Source: DATGMP01 sp035293565
GTDB lineage: Bacteria; Pseudomonadota; Alphaproteobacteria; BOG-932; Roseiterribacteraceae
NCBI GenBank assembly: GCA_035293565.1
Contig: DATGMP010000143.1
Span: 1 to 31,313 of the forward strand
Length of the DNA stretch: 31,313 nucleotides
Direction: 5' to 3'
Both the position numbers and the translations under genes were made by a program. The notes beneath the pieces were generated by a model. It worked only from the letters and a program-made list of their open reading frames with translations. It was not told the DNA's origin and made no database searches. Each line of letters starts with the position of its first letter. The stretch's first letter is position 1. Positions 1 through 7,901 of this stretch are shown in pieces.

Positions 1-1
1 T

Positions 2-1348
2 GCCCAGGCGATCGTCCGCGAAGGCGTGAAGTCGGTGGCGGCCGGCATGAACCCCATGGACCTGAAGCGCGGCATCGACCTCGCGGTCGGCGCGGTGGTC
101 GAGGACATCAAGTCCCGCTCGCAAAAGATCGTGACAAACGCCGAAATTGCCCAGGTCGGCACGATTTCGGCCAACGGCGAGGTTGAGATCGGCCAGATGA
201 TCGCCAAGGCGATGGACAAGGTCGGTACCGAAGGCGTGATCACGGTCGAAGAGGCGAAGAGCCTCGAGACGGAGCTTGAGATCGTCGAGGGCATGCAGTT
301 CGACCGCGGCTATCTCTCGCCCTACTTCATCACGAATGTCGAGAAGATGGTGGTCGAGCTGGAGAGCCCCTACATTCTTCTGCACGAGAAGAAGCTGTCG
401 GGCTTGCAGACCATGCTGCCGCTGCTCGAGGCGGTGGCGCAATCCGGTGAGCCCCTCCTGATCGTCGCAGAAGACGTGGACGGGGAAGCCTTGGCCACGC
501 TCGTGGTCAATAAGCTGCGCGGCGGGCTCAAGGTCGCGGCGGTGAAGGCTCCGGGCTTCGGCGATCGCCGCAAGGCGATGCTGGAGGACCTCGCCATTCT
601 CACGGGCGGTCAAGTGATCAGCGAAGATCTCGGCATCAAGCTCGAGAACGTCACCTTGCAGTCCTTAGGCAAATCGAAGAAGGTCCGGTTGACGAAGGAC
701 GACACCACCGTCATCGACGGCGCCGGCGCGAAGGCCGACATAGACGCGCGGACTGCGCAACTCAGGGCGCAAATCGAGGAGACCACCTCGGACTACGACC
801 GCGAGAAGCTGCAGGAACGGCTGGCGAAGCTGGCCGGCGGCGTTGCGGTGATCCGCGTCGGCGGCGCGACCGAGGTCGAGGTGAAGGAGCGCAAGGATCG
901 CGTCGAAGACGCGATGCACGCGACCCGCGCCGCGGTCGAGGAAGGCATCGTCGCCGGCGGCGGCGTCGCGCTCCTCCATGCCCGAAAAGTGCTCGCCGGC
1001 GTGAAATACGCCAACGACGATCAGCGTCGCGGCATCGACATCATCAAGCTCTCGCTGCAGGCGCCCGTTCGCCAGATTGCCGAGAATGCCGGGTTCGACG
1101 GATCGATCGTCGTCGGCAAGCTGCAGGACTCGGCGGATACCAACTTCGGCTTTGACGCTCAGAAAGGCGAATTCACGGCCTTGATCAAGGCCGGCATCCT
1201 TGATCCTGCAAAGGTCGTGCGCGTCGCCCTGCAAAACGCAGCCTCGATCGCCGGTCTGCTGATCACGACAGAGGCGATGGTCGCCGAGAAGCCCGAGAAG
1301 AAAGCTTCATCCGCGTCGGCCGGCGGTATGGGTGACATGGATTATTGA
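2..1348 (+). CDS. groEL: Chaperonin GroEL (Hsp60), N-terminus cut by window edge
   Basis: ATP-dependent cytosolic folding chaperonin that works with GroES. The reading frame is open to base 2 and begins AQAIVREGVKSVAAGMNPMD, which in full-length GroEL lies about 100 residues from the start; roughly 448 of about 545 residues are present. Visible landmarks are MNPMDLKRGID after the equatorial ATP site, the apical stretch FDRGYLSPYFITN, the hinge-side AGGVAVIRVGGATE and the C-terminal VEEGIVAGGGVALL. The protein ends GGMGDMDY, a short version of the usual Gly-Met tail. The GTG at 26 is not the true start because homology continues upstream. groES and the promoter would lie left of the window. 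A small gene follows after 28 bp. Confidence 0.98.
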   Translation, partial: AQAIVREGVKSVAAGMNPMDLKRGIDLAVGAVVEDIKSRSQKIVTNAEIAQVGTISANGEVEIGQMIAKAMDKVGTEGVITVEEAKSLETELEIVEGMQFDRGYLSPYFITNVEKMVVELESPYILLHEKKLSGLQTMLPLLEAVAQSGEPLLIVAEDVDGEALATLVVNKLRGGLKVAAVKAPGFGDRRKAMLEDLAILTGGQVISEDLGIKLENVTLQSLGKSKKVRLTKDDTTVIDGAGAKADIDARTAQLRAQIEETTSDYDREKLQERLAKLAGGVAVIRVGGATEVEVKERKDRVEDAMHATRAAVEEGIVAGGGVALLHARKVLAGVKYANDDQRRGIDIIKLSLQAPVRQIAENAGFDGSIVVGKLQDSADTNFGFDAQKGEFTALIKAGILDPAKVVRVALQNAASIAGLLITTEAMVAEKPEKKASSASAGGMGDMDY

Positions 1349-1376
1349 GGGGCGGGGCCCCGGAGAGGAGAGTTCG

Positions 1377-1511
1377 ATGGCCAAAGGTCAAAAGCGGAGC
1401 AATCGCGAGCAGAAAAAGCCTAAGCAGTCCAAACCCAAAGCGATCCCATCAATGGCTTCCGGTGTTGCCCAACCCAGACCGGTGGTCTTTGGGGCCTCCA
1501 AAAAGAAATAA
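1377..1511 (+). CDS. Small basic protein, 44 residues, unknown function
   Basis: An ATG at 1377 is preceded by a strong purine-rich ribosome site (GGAGAGGAGAG, about 1364-1373) and opens a 44-residue frame beginning MAKGQKRSNREQKKPK and ending GASKKK. It is lysine/arginine rich, has no membrane segment and looks disordered. I recall short conserved hypothetical proteins beginning MAKGQxRSNREKKKPK in Rhizobiales genomes, which supports a real gene, but no function is known to me. It lies 28 bp after groEL on the same strand, so it is probably co-transcribed with the chaperonin. It is too short for most gene callers. Confidence 0.75.
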   Translation: MAKGQKRSNREQKKPKQSKPKAIPSMASGVAQPRPVVFGASKKK

Positions 1512-1943
1512 GGGTGTCGAAAATGCCGCGCCTTGCTTCACACGCCGACGGGCGATGATGAATTAGCCCTTAGAAATGGGGCAAGCTCAAGCGGCGTCGC
1601 CGGCGCTCGCGATCACGCCGTATCCGGCCTCGACCGCACCGCTCCTAGGGGCGAGGCTCGCGACGAATTGACCTCTCGGTGCGCGATCGGCGTCGAAGTA
1701 GCTTATATATCGTATTGCGATCTTGTGACGCCGTATGCACTCTTCGCGAAATCGATACGTGTTGCCGCTCCTGGCGTGCGTAATCGCGGTGCCGACCAGG
1801 TTGAAGCGAAGTATTTTGCCGGCGGGGGCGTGTTCGACCAGATCGACCAACCCGGATAGGATTGCTGGCCGGCTTCGGGATGGGTGCCGATCGCGGTCGA
1901 GCGACCGCGCCGCCTCGTCGAATTGAGGAGCGGCTGCTGGCAA
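1512..1943. other. Intergenic region before PBP, no convincing gene
   Basis: This 432-bp gap separates the groEL unit from the PBP gene. Reading frames exist on both strands (for example minus 1587-1943 from a TTG, and plus 1533-1859), but they overlap each other, lack ribosome sites and show no family I recognise. An AT-rich patch (CTTATATATCG near 1700-1710) could contain a promoter, but no well-spaced -35/-10 pair is evident. No rho-independent terminator with a T tract was found after groEL. Confidence 0.5.
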
Positions 1944-4358
1944 ATGCGGGCCCTTATTGCAGCGACGTCAGCGCTCGGTCTTCTGGTCGCGCTCGCCCTC
2001 GGCATAATTCATCTGGTCGTCAATCATTACGCGCGGTTCCTGCCCGATTATCGGGCGCTGACCGATTATCGGCCGAAGGTCGCGACGAGGATGTACGCAG
2101 CCGACGGCGAGCTGCTCGCCGACTTCGCCACGGAGAACCGGATCTTCGTGCCGATAACCTCGATCCCGAAGCTGGTGAAGGAAGCTTTTATCGCCGCCGA
2201 GGACAAGGACTTCTATCGGCATCGTGGGGTCGATCCCGAGGGCATTCTCCGCGCGGCTCTCACCGACGTTTCGCATTGGCGCGACCGACGCCGGCTTGTC
2301 GGTGGCTCGACCATCACCCAGCAAGTTGCGCGTGACTTCTTGTTGACGAGAAAAGTGACGCTCGATCGCAAGATCAGAGAGGCGATACTCGCCTTGCGGA
2401 TAGAGCAAGTCTTGTCCAAGGACCGGATCCTCGAGCTCTATCTGAATCAGATCTATTTGGGCCGCGGATCTTACGGCGTTGCGGCGGCGGCACTGACCTA
2501 TTTCGGCAAGTCGCTCGATGCGTTGACTCTGCCGGAGATTGCTTTTCTGGCCGCCTTGCCGAAGGCGCCGGACCGCTATTACCGCGCCGCCAATCACGAG
2601 GCGGCGCTCACCCGCCGAAATTATGTCATCGGACGCATGCTCGAGGATGACTACATCGATCGGGCGGCGGCGGAGGCTGCGATGGCCTCACCCCTGAACT
2701 TTCGTTCCAACACGATCAGGCCGGCCGGTGCTCCCGCCGCCCAGTTCGTCGAGGACGCGCGGCGCCGGGTGCTCGCCTCGTACGGCGCCGATCAACTCTA
2801 TGGCGGGGGCTTGACGATCCGAACCACGCTCGCCCCGAGATTGCAGAGAATCGCGATCAAGGCGTTCCGTGACGGTCTCGTCGCCTATGACGAGCGCCAC
2901 GGATGGCGTGGGCCGTTAGCGCATTTCTCGACGCCATCGAATTGGGCTGAAAAGTTGGCCCATGAGTCGCTGCCGCCCGGAGCCGAGGGCTGGCGCCTGG
3001 CCATGGTCTTGAGCGCGGGCGCCGCAGTCGCCCGAATAGGCTTCGACGACGGCACGATCGCCGCGCTTACTTCGGCCGATGTTCGCTGGACCGGCCATGA
3101 TCGAGTTGATCAGGTCGTTCGGTCCGGAGACGTCGTCCTTGTCGAAGCGGCCGGCTCAAACTCCTCAATTTCTGGTTCGGAGCGTGGGACGACAACACGG
3201 CCTTCGCGCCGCTTCATGCTTCGGCAGGTGCCCGCCGCCAATGGCGCGCTCGTGGCCCTCGACCCGCATACGGGGCGCGTGCTTGCCCTCGTGGGCGGCT
3301 TCAGCTACGCGTCGAGCGAGTTCGACCGAGCGACGCAAGCGCTCCGGCAGCCCGGCTCGGCGTTCAAGCCCTTCGTCTATCTTGCGGCCCTCGACAGCGG
3401 CATGACGCCGTCGACGATCGTCTTGGATGCGCCGATCGCGTTTGACCAGGGACGGGGCCTGCCGGCATGGCGACCGCGAAACTATGAACACGATTTCCTC
3501 GGTCCGCTCCCCTTGCGCCGCGGCTTGGAGCTCTCGCGCAACACCATCGCGGTGCGGGTCGCCGCCGCGATCGGAATCGACAAGGTCGCGGCTTATGGCA
3601 GAAAATTCGGCATCGCCGATGACGAGCGGCCGGATCTGTCAATGGCGCTGGGGACCAGCGAGACGACCTTGCTCCGGCTCACGACCGCTTATGCCGAAAT
3701 CGACAATGGCGGAAGGAAGATCACGCCGACTTTGATCGATCGCATACAGGATCGCTGGGGCAGGACGTTGTTCCGCCACGATACGCGTCGCTGCGACGGT
3801 TGCGGGAATGTCGCGTGGGCGAATCAGCCGGTGCCGGAGATTCCGGACATGCGGCCCCAGATCCAGGATCCGCGTACCGCGTATCAGCTGGTCGAAATGC
3901 TCGAAGGCGTCGTGGGGCGCGGCACCGGTCGCGCGCTTGCGGCCTTGGGACGGCCTGTCGCCGGAAAGACCGGCACGACAAGCGACAGCAAGGATCTCTG
4001 GTTCATTGGCTTCACTCCAAATCTGGCGGTGGGCGTCTATGTCGGTTTCGATCAACCGAAATCTCTCGGCGCTTACGAGACCGGGGCCACGGCCGCAGCC
4101 CCGATCGTGCGGAATTTTCTAGCGGCGGCATTGGCAAACCGTCCGGCAGTCCCGTTCCGTGTCCCGCCCGGCGTACGGCTCGCGCGGGTCGACGCTTATT
4201 CGGGGCAGCCCGCGGCACCCGACGACCCCGCGGCTATTTGGGAAGCCTTTCTGCCAGGCACGGAGCCTGGCGTCGGCAAGCCGTTGCCGCCGGACGCCCA
4301 GATTTTGGCCGGCGACAATCTGCGCGCGGCTACGACCGGTACCGGCGGCATCTACTGA
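1944..4358 (+). CDS. Class A penicillin-binding protein (PBP1A type), bifunctional peptidoglycan synthase
   Basis: Polymerises lipid II into glycan strands and cross-links the peptides in the periplasm, anchored in the inner membrane. From the ATG at 1944 (804 residues) the protein starts with an N-terminal membrane anchor (about residues 2-25). The glycosyltransferase domain follows, with EDKDFYRHRG (catalytic Glu near 86), GGSTITQQ (120-127), RKIREAILALRIE and KDRILELYLNQIYLG. The transpeptidase has SAFK (Ser472, Lys475), SRN (531-533) and KTGTT (674-678), so both active sites look intact. A GTG at 1884 would add 20 residues, but ATG 1944 sits just before the hydrophobic anchor, with GAGGAG about 13 nt upstream. 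No partner gene adjoins it. Length and motif order fit PBP1A rather than PBP1C. Confidence 0.95.
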   Translation: MRALIAATSALGLLVALALGIIHLVVNHYARFLPDYRALTDYRPKVATRMYAADGELLADFATENRIFVPITSIPKLVKEAFIAAEDKDFYRHRGVDPEGILRAALTDVSHWRDRRRLVGGSTITQQVARDFLLTRKVTLDRKIREAILALRIEQVLSKDRILELYLNQIYLGRGSYGVAAAALTYFGKSLDALTLPEIAFLAALPKAPDRYYRAANHEAALTRRNYVIGRMLEDDYIDRAAAEAAMASPLNFRSNTIRPAGAPAAQFVEDARRRVLASYGADQLYGGGLTIRTTLAPRLQRIAIKAFRDGLVAYDERHGWRGPLAHFSTPSNWAEKLAHESLPPGAEGWRLAMVLSAGAAVARIGFDDGTIAALTSADVRWTGHDRVDQVVRSGDVVLVEAAGSNSSISGSERGTTTRPSRRFMLRQVPAANGALVALDPHTGRVLALVGGFSYASSEFDRATQALRQPGSAFKPFVYLAALDSGMTPSTIVLDAPIAFDQGRGLPAWRPRNYEHDFLGPLPLRRGLELSRNTIAVRVAAAIGIDKVAAYGRKFGIADDERPDLSMALGTSETTLLRLTTAYAEIDNGGRKITPTLIDRIQDRWGRTLFRHDTRRCDGCGNVAWANQPVPEIPDMRPQIQDPRTAYQLVEMLEGVVGRGTGRALAALGRPVAGKTGTTSDSKDLWFIGFTPNLAVGVYVGFDQPKSLGAYETGATAAAPIVRNFLAAALANRPAVPFRVPPGVRLARVDAYSGQPAAPDDPAAIWEAFLPGTEPGVGKPLPPDAQILAGDNLRAATTGTGGIY

Positions 4359-4565
4359 AAGTGCGAACTCTGGCTGAGGCGCGATCGATGAAAGGAATAG
4401 GCGGCTATGTCTTGGTCGTGGTGATTTGGACGGCGATAGTCGTCCCAGCTGATTTGGCGGATCGCTCCACCGCAGGTTTGGATTCTTATCGTTTGCATCC
4501 TCGCCAGCGTGCCATCGGCCTTTGCACGACCCAGCACGCCTCCGTTGCCGGCCGCTGTTGTCAGC

Positions 4566-4865
4566 TCATTTCTTGGCGCGCTTTCGCTTCGGAGCGTTCA
4601 CGATCTCTTTCGCGGCCTTGGCTGCAGAGAAGGTCAGCCGTTTCGTCGCGGCGATCTTGATCGACTCGCCCGTCGCGGGATTGCGGCCCTTCCGAGCGGG
4701 GCGGGCCTTTACCGTGAACTTCCCGAATCCAGCCAGGGAGACCTCGTCGCCACTGCTGACAGCGTCGAGGATGGCGGCCAGAGCGTCGTCCAAGAACGCC
4801 TTCGCGTGACTTTTCGGTAGTTCGTGAAGGTCGGCCAAATGCGCCGCCAGGTCCACTGTGTTCAT
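4566..4865 (-). CDS. HU/IHF-family DNA-binding protein
   Basis: A 99-residue histone-like protein expected to bind and bend DNA as a dimer in the nucleoid. The HU fold is visible: an N-terminal helical pair (MNTVDLAAHLADL to AILDAVSSGDEV), then the core VSLAGFGKFTVKARPARKGRNPATGE containing the GFGxF and RxGRNPxTGE signatures with the arm that enters the minor groove, and a lysine-rich end PKRKRAKK. The start is supported by AGGAGAT about 8 nt upstream. It stands alone between the convergent PBP gene and the divergent arylsulfatase. Its N-terminal half is divergent from canonical HU-alpha/beta, and the basic tail is longer, so it is probably an accessory paralogue rather than the main HU. Confidence 0.93.
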   Translation of the reverse strand: MNTVDLAAHLADLHELPKSHAKAFLDDALAAILDAVSSGDEVSLAGFGKFTVKARPARKGRNPATGESIKIAATKRLTFSAAKAAKEIVNAPKRKRAKK

Positions 4866-5180
4866 TTCTTCATCTCCTATAAGGCTTCGTCAGACGAATC
4901 GGCGCGCATCGTAGTCTCTGCCGGGGACTGCGCAAGGGCGCGTAGCGCTCGGATCGATGATTCCCAGTCGACATCCCCGCTCGCACCTCATTAGATCGGG
5001 CTCAAATCGCGGAAGATCGCCTCGACCATTGGCGGCATTTCGCGAAGAAGGGCGCCCCCACGAGCGCCGCCTAAGCAAGGCAGGGCCGCCCGGTAGGCGC
5101 ATCCCCAATCCTCACGGCCTCAACCCCCTGGCAGCTTCTCGCCGCCAACTTTATCGTTTAAGGAAGACTCTGGTGATGAA
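4866..5180. other. Divergent intergenic region (HU / arylsulfatase)
   Basis: This 315-bp gap must hold the promoters of the HU gene (minus) and the arylsulfatase gene (plus). A purine-rich AAGGAAGA near 5160-5167 may serve as the arylsulfatase ribosome site. An open frame at 4957-5211 is arginine-rich and shows no family resemblance. I see no convincing promoter hexamers, repeats or RNA gene. Confidence 0.45.
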
Positions 5181-7580
5181 ATGGCGGCGAACCGCGGTTC
5201 CAAGTTCCTGATTCTTGTGGCCCTATTTTTCGGCCTAGACGCTGTCGCACGGGCGCAGACCGCGACCGTGGTGTTGCCGCGACCGGAGCCCGTCTATTCC
5301 GGCACGCTCGGCCGAACCGTGGAGACATCATCGCCGCCGGTTTATGTCGCTCCCGTTTCGGCTCCCAAGGGAGCGCCCAACGTGCTCCTGATCATGACCG
5401 ACGATACGGGCTTCGGATCCGCAAGCACGTTCGGTGGTCCGGTGCCGATGCCGACGCTCGATCACTTGGCCGCTCACGGTCTGATCTACAACGAGTTTCA
5501 TACGACGGCGCTCTGTTCTCCAACGCGCGCTGCGCTCTTGACCGGCCGCAATCACCATTCGGTTGGGTTCGGTGTTCTCACCGAGCTTGCCACCGGTTAT
5601 CCGGGCTACAACGGCATCCTGCCCAAGAGTGCGGCAACCGTCGGCGAGGTTCTTCGTCAGAACGGTTACTCGACGGCTTGGTTCGGGAAGAACCACAATA
5701 CCCCGCAACAAGATACGACGCCCGTCGGCCCCTATGATCGCTGGCCCAACGGCCTCGGCTTTGACGAATTCTACGGATTCTTCGGCGGCGAGACCGACCA
5801 ATGGGCACCGATCCTCTTCCATAACCGGGAAGCGATCGAGCCGCCGACGGACGATCCGAATTACATCCTGGACCATGATCTCGCCGATCACGCCATTCAG
5901 TGGCTGCGTGTTCAGCACACGGTCGCGCCGGACAAGCCGTTTCTCCTCTACTACGCGCCGGGGACATCGCACTCTCCGTTGTCGGCCCCCAAGGCATGGA
6001 TCGCCAAATTCAAAGGACATTTCGATCAAGGTTGGGACAAGGTTCGGGAGGAGACGTTTGCGCGGCAAAAAGCCAAAGGGATCATCCCGCCGTCAGCGGA
6101 GCTGACACCGAGGCCGAAGGAATTGCCGGCCTGGGATTCCCTCAGTCCGGATCAGAAAAAAGTCGCCGCCCGCATGATGGAAGTCTACGCCGGGGCGCTC
6201 GCTTACTGCGACAACCAGATTGGACGCATCGTCCAGCGGCTTCGCGAGAGCGGACAGCTCGAGAACACGATCGTCATTTTCATCGAGGGGGACAACGGCA
6301 GCAGTGGGGAAGGTGGCCTCGGTGGAACGACCAACGAGGTTATGCGCCAGAACGGAGTCATTCAGGACCTGCCGACGCTGCTGGCCGATCTCGACGAGAT
6401 GGGCGGCCCGATGACCGAGACCCAATTCCCCGCTCCTTGGGCATGGGCGATGGATACACCGTTCCAGTGGACGAAGCAGATCGCGTCCCACTTCGGTGGA
6501 ATGCGAAACGGCTTGGTCGTTTCCTGGCCTGCGCATATCAAGGCCAACGGCGAGGTGAGAAGTCAGTTTGCCAGCGTCATCGACATCGTTCCCACGCTCT
6601 ACCAGGTCATCGGGATCACGCCTCCGACGGACGTCAACGGCGTGAAGCAGAAGCCGCTCGAGGGTTTCAGCTTCGCGAACAGCTTTACCGACCCGAATGC
6701 GCCGAGCCTGCACACGACCCAATATTTCGAAATAATGGGGAACCGCGCTATCTACCAGGATGGCTGGATAGCGTCGACCCGTCCGATGCGCCTGCCCTGG
6801 ATGCCGCCGGTAAAGGTCTCTCCAGACGATTATCGTTGGGAGTTGTACCACGTCGCGATCGACTATTCGCAGGCACATGACCTCGCCGCACAAGAGCCTC
6901 GGCGTCTGGCCGCAATGAAGGATCTCTTTTATTCCGAGGCCGCGAAATACAACGTCCTCCCAATCGATAGCCGCGGCTTTGACCGACTGAACGATCCCGA
7001 CAGGAATCAAAATTCCCGGACCCAGTACAGCTATTATCCCGGCCCGTACCGCTACATGTATGACGCCTGGCCCGACGTGAAAAATCGTTCCTGGTCGGTC
7101 AATGCCGCCGTCGACCTTACCAATGGCGACACGAACGGCATGATCGCCGGGCAAGGCGGCCGGTTTTGCGGCTGGGGCCTCATCATGCAGGACGGCAAGC
7201 CGGAGTTCATTTACCGTCGCACGCGGACACCTGGGGACATGCTGCGCATTGAAGCGCCGGCCGCAATCGGGCAGGGCCGTCACGAGATCAAGTTGACCTT
7301 CGATTACGATGGCGGTGGCCTCGGCAAGGGAGGCGAAGCGCATCTTCTCGTCGATGGCGCGGAGGTCAGCCACGGGCATGTTGCCGCCACCGTGCCCGCC
7401 TGGATTTCCGAACCGGGGACCATCGGCCGGGACGACGGCACGCCGCTCGTCGAAGACTACAAGGTGCCGTTTACGTTCGAAGGACAGATCATCAGGGTCG
7501 ACTTCGATCTGGCGCCCCGCGTGCCCTTATCGACAAAGGACAAAGCGACCATGGGCAAGGCTGCGCTAGGGGAAGATTAG
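5181..7580 (+). CDS. Secreted arylsulfatase, formylglycine (type I) family
   Basis: Predicted to hydrolyse sulfate esters in the periplasm; the substrate is not readable from sequence. The 799-residue protein starts with a Sec signal peptide (hydrophobic FLILVALFFGLDAVA, likely cleavage after ARA near residue 25). The sulfatase core begins with NVLLIMTDDTGFG (metal-binding Asp74-Asp75) and carries CSPTRAALLTGR with Cys112, the residue converted to formylglycine. Further family features are WFGKNHN and the FIEGDNGSSGEGG metal-site region. A C-terminal beta-rich part (about 630-799, RTRTPGDMLRIEAP to VPFTFEGQIIRVDFDL) matches the large subgroup of bacterial arylsulfatases of this size. No formylglycine-generating enzyme or sulfate transporter is nearby. 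The downstream boundary carries debris of unrelated minus-strand genes, suggesting the locus was rearranged. Confidence 0.95.
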   Translation: MAANRGSKFLILVALFFGLDAVARAQTATVVLPRPEPVYSGTLGRTVETSSPPVYVAPVSAPKGAPNVLLIMTDDTGFGSASTFGGPVPMPTLDHLAAHGLIYNEFHTTALCSPTRAALLTGRNHHSVGFGVLTELATGYPGYNGILPKSAATVGEVLRQNGYSTAWFGKNHNTPQQDTTPVGPYDRWPNGLGFDEFYGFFGGETDQWAPILFHNREAIEPPTDDPNYILDHDLADHAIQWLRVQHTVAPDKPFLLYYAPGTSHSPLSAPKAWIAKFKGHFDQGWDKVREETFARQKAKGIIPPSAELTPRPKELPAWDSLSPDQKKVAARMMEVYAGALAYCDNQIGRIVQRLRESGQLENTIVIFIEGDNGSSGEGGLGGTTNEVMRQNGVIQDLPTLLADLDEMGGPMTETQFPAPWAWAMDTPFQWTKQIASHFGGMRNGLVVSWPAHIKANGEVRSQFASVIDIVPTLYQVIGITPPTDVNGVKQKPLEGFSFANSFTDPNAPSLHTTQYFEIMGNRAIYQDGWIASTRPMRLPWMPPVKVSPDDYRWELYHVAIDYSQAHDLAAQEPRRLAAMKDLFYSEAAKYNVLPIDSRGFDRLNDPDRNQNSRTQYSYYPGPYRYMYDAWPDVKNRSWSVNAAVDLTNGDTNGMIAGQGGRFCGWGLIMQDGKPEFIYRRTRTPGDMLRIEAPAAIGQGRHEIKLTFDYDGGGLGKGGEAHLLVDGAEVSHGHVAATVPAWISEPGTIGRDDGTPLVEDYKVPFTFEGQIIRVDFDLAPRVPLSTKDKATMGKAALGED

Positions 7581-7608
7581 CATGACGCTTATCCGTCATA
7601 CCTAATCT
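7574..7608. terminator. Long hairpin at the arylsulfatase 3' end
   Basis: The stop codon region folds into AGATTAG (7574-7580), ATGACG (7582-7587), a 6-nt loop, CGTCAT (7594-7599) and CTAATCT (7602-7608). That gives 13 base pairs with a small internal loop. There is no T tract on either side, so it is not a textbook intrinsic terminator; it may stabilise the mRNA end or assist termination. It also marks the junction with truncated minus-strand gene remnants. Confidence 0.5.
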
Positions 7609-7698
7609 GGAGCCTCGCCACCCGGCTTCCGCTTCCGCTGCGCCGGCGATGCTCGCGAACGCGGCCACGAACGGGACGAGTACTCGCATTGGCCTCAT
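7609..7698 (-). pseudogene. Signal-peptide end of a truncated secreted-protein gene
   Basis: On the minus strand an ATG at 7698, just 6 nt after the stop of the TonB-receptor remnant, opens MRPMRVLVPFVAAFASIAGA followed by AEAEA: a charged start, a hydrophobic core and Ala-X-Ala sites, as in a Sec signal peptide. After about 30 codons the frame runs into the arylsulfatase 3' end in antisense and loses any protein character. I read it as the first codons of a gene that once followed the receptor gene. The call is inference from organisation; the mature protein is missing. Confidence 0.4.
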
Positions 7699-7704
7699 GC
7701 CGCC

Positions 7705-7794
7705 TTACCCTTTCGTGCCGCCGAAGCGGTACTTGAGCGAGAAGCCGAACATGCGCGGCTCGTCCCACAGGTAGGAGTCGAAGCCACGTAAGAC
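7705..7794 (-). pseudogene. C-terminal remnant of a TonB-dependent receptor
   Basis: The minus strand encodes about 29 codons ending at a TAA (7707-7705) whose product includes YLWDEPRMFGFSLKYRFG. The EPRMFG motif followed by an alternating last beta-strand ending in Tyr-Arg-Phe-Gly is the classic end of a TonB-dependent outer-membrane receptor. Upstream the frame lacks receptor features and is closed by a stop near 7860, and the efflux promoter/operator lies there instead. More than 95 percent of the receptor (usually 700-900 residues) is therefore missing. It is evidence of a deletion or insertion at this junction. Confidence 0.75.
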
Positions 7795-7797
7795 CTG

Positions 7798-7826
7798 TTG
7801 ACCGAGTAAACTGAACGGTTTAGTTT
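7798..7826 (+). promoter_or_regulatory. Candidate promoter with overlapping palindromic operator for the RND efflux operon
   Basis: TTGACC (7798-7803) and TAGTTT (7821-7826) are separated by 17 nt, a plausible -35/-10 pair with a good -35 and a weak -10. The spacer and -10 are covered by AAACTGAACGGTTTAGTTT (7808-7826), a near-palindrome in which 16 of 19 positions are symmetric. Palindromes of this type at RND pump promoters are typical of TetR/AcrR repressors. No regulator gene adjoins the pump, so the repressor would be encoded elsewhere. The start codon lies about 76 bp downstream. Confidence 0.6.
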
Positions 7827-7901
7827 CCTGGCGCTTGATCGCAGCCTTTCCGTCTGCACTTCATTCTTTGGCGGAAAACTGAAGCATCGATGAGGAGCAC
7901 G

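Noticed and set aside
1587..1943. 118-codon minus-strand frame in the gap before the PBP gene
   Set aside because: Starts with TTG, no ribosome site, no recognised family; kept only as part of the intergenic description.
4388..4660. Small frame starting MKGIGGYVLVVVIWTAIVV after the PBP gene
   Set aside because: The start looks like a membrane segment, but the rest is low-quality arginine/serine sequence antisense to the HU gene, and no good ribosome site is present.
6093..7379. 428-codon minus-strand frame
   Set aside because: Lies fully antisense to the arylsulfatase, which has clear family motifs; no recognisable protein features.
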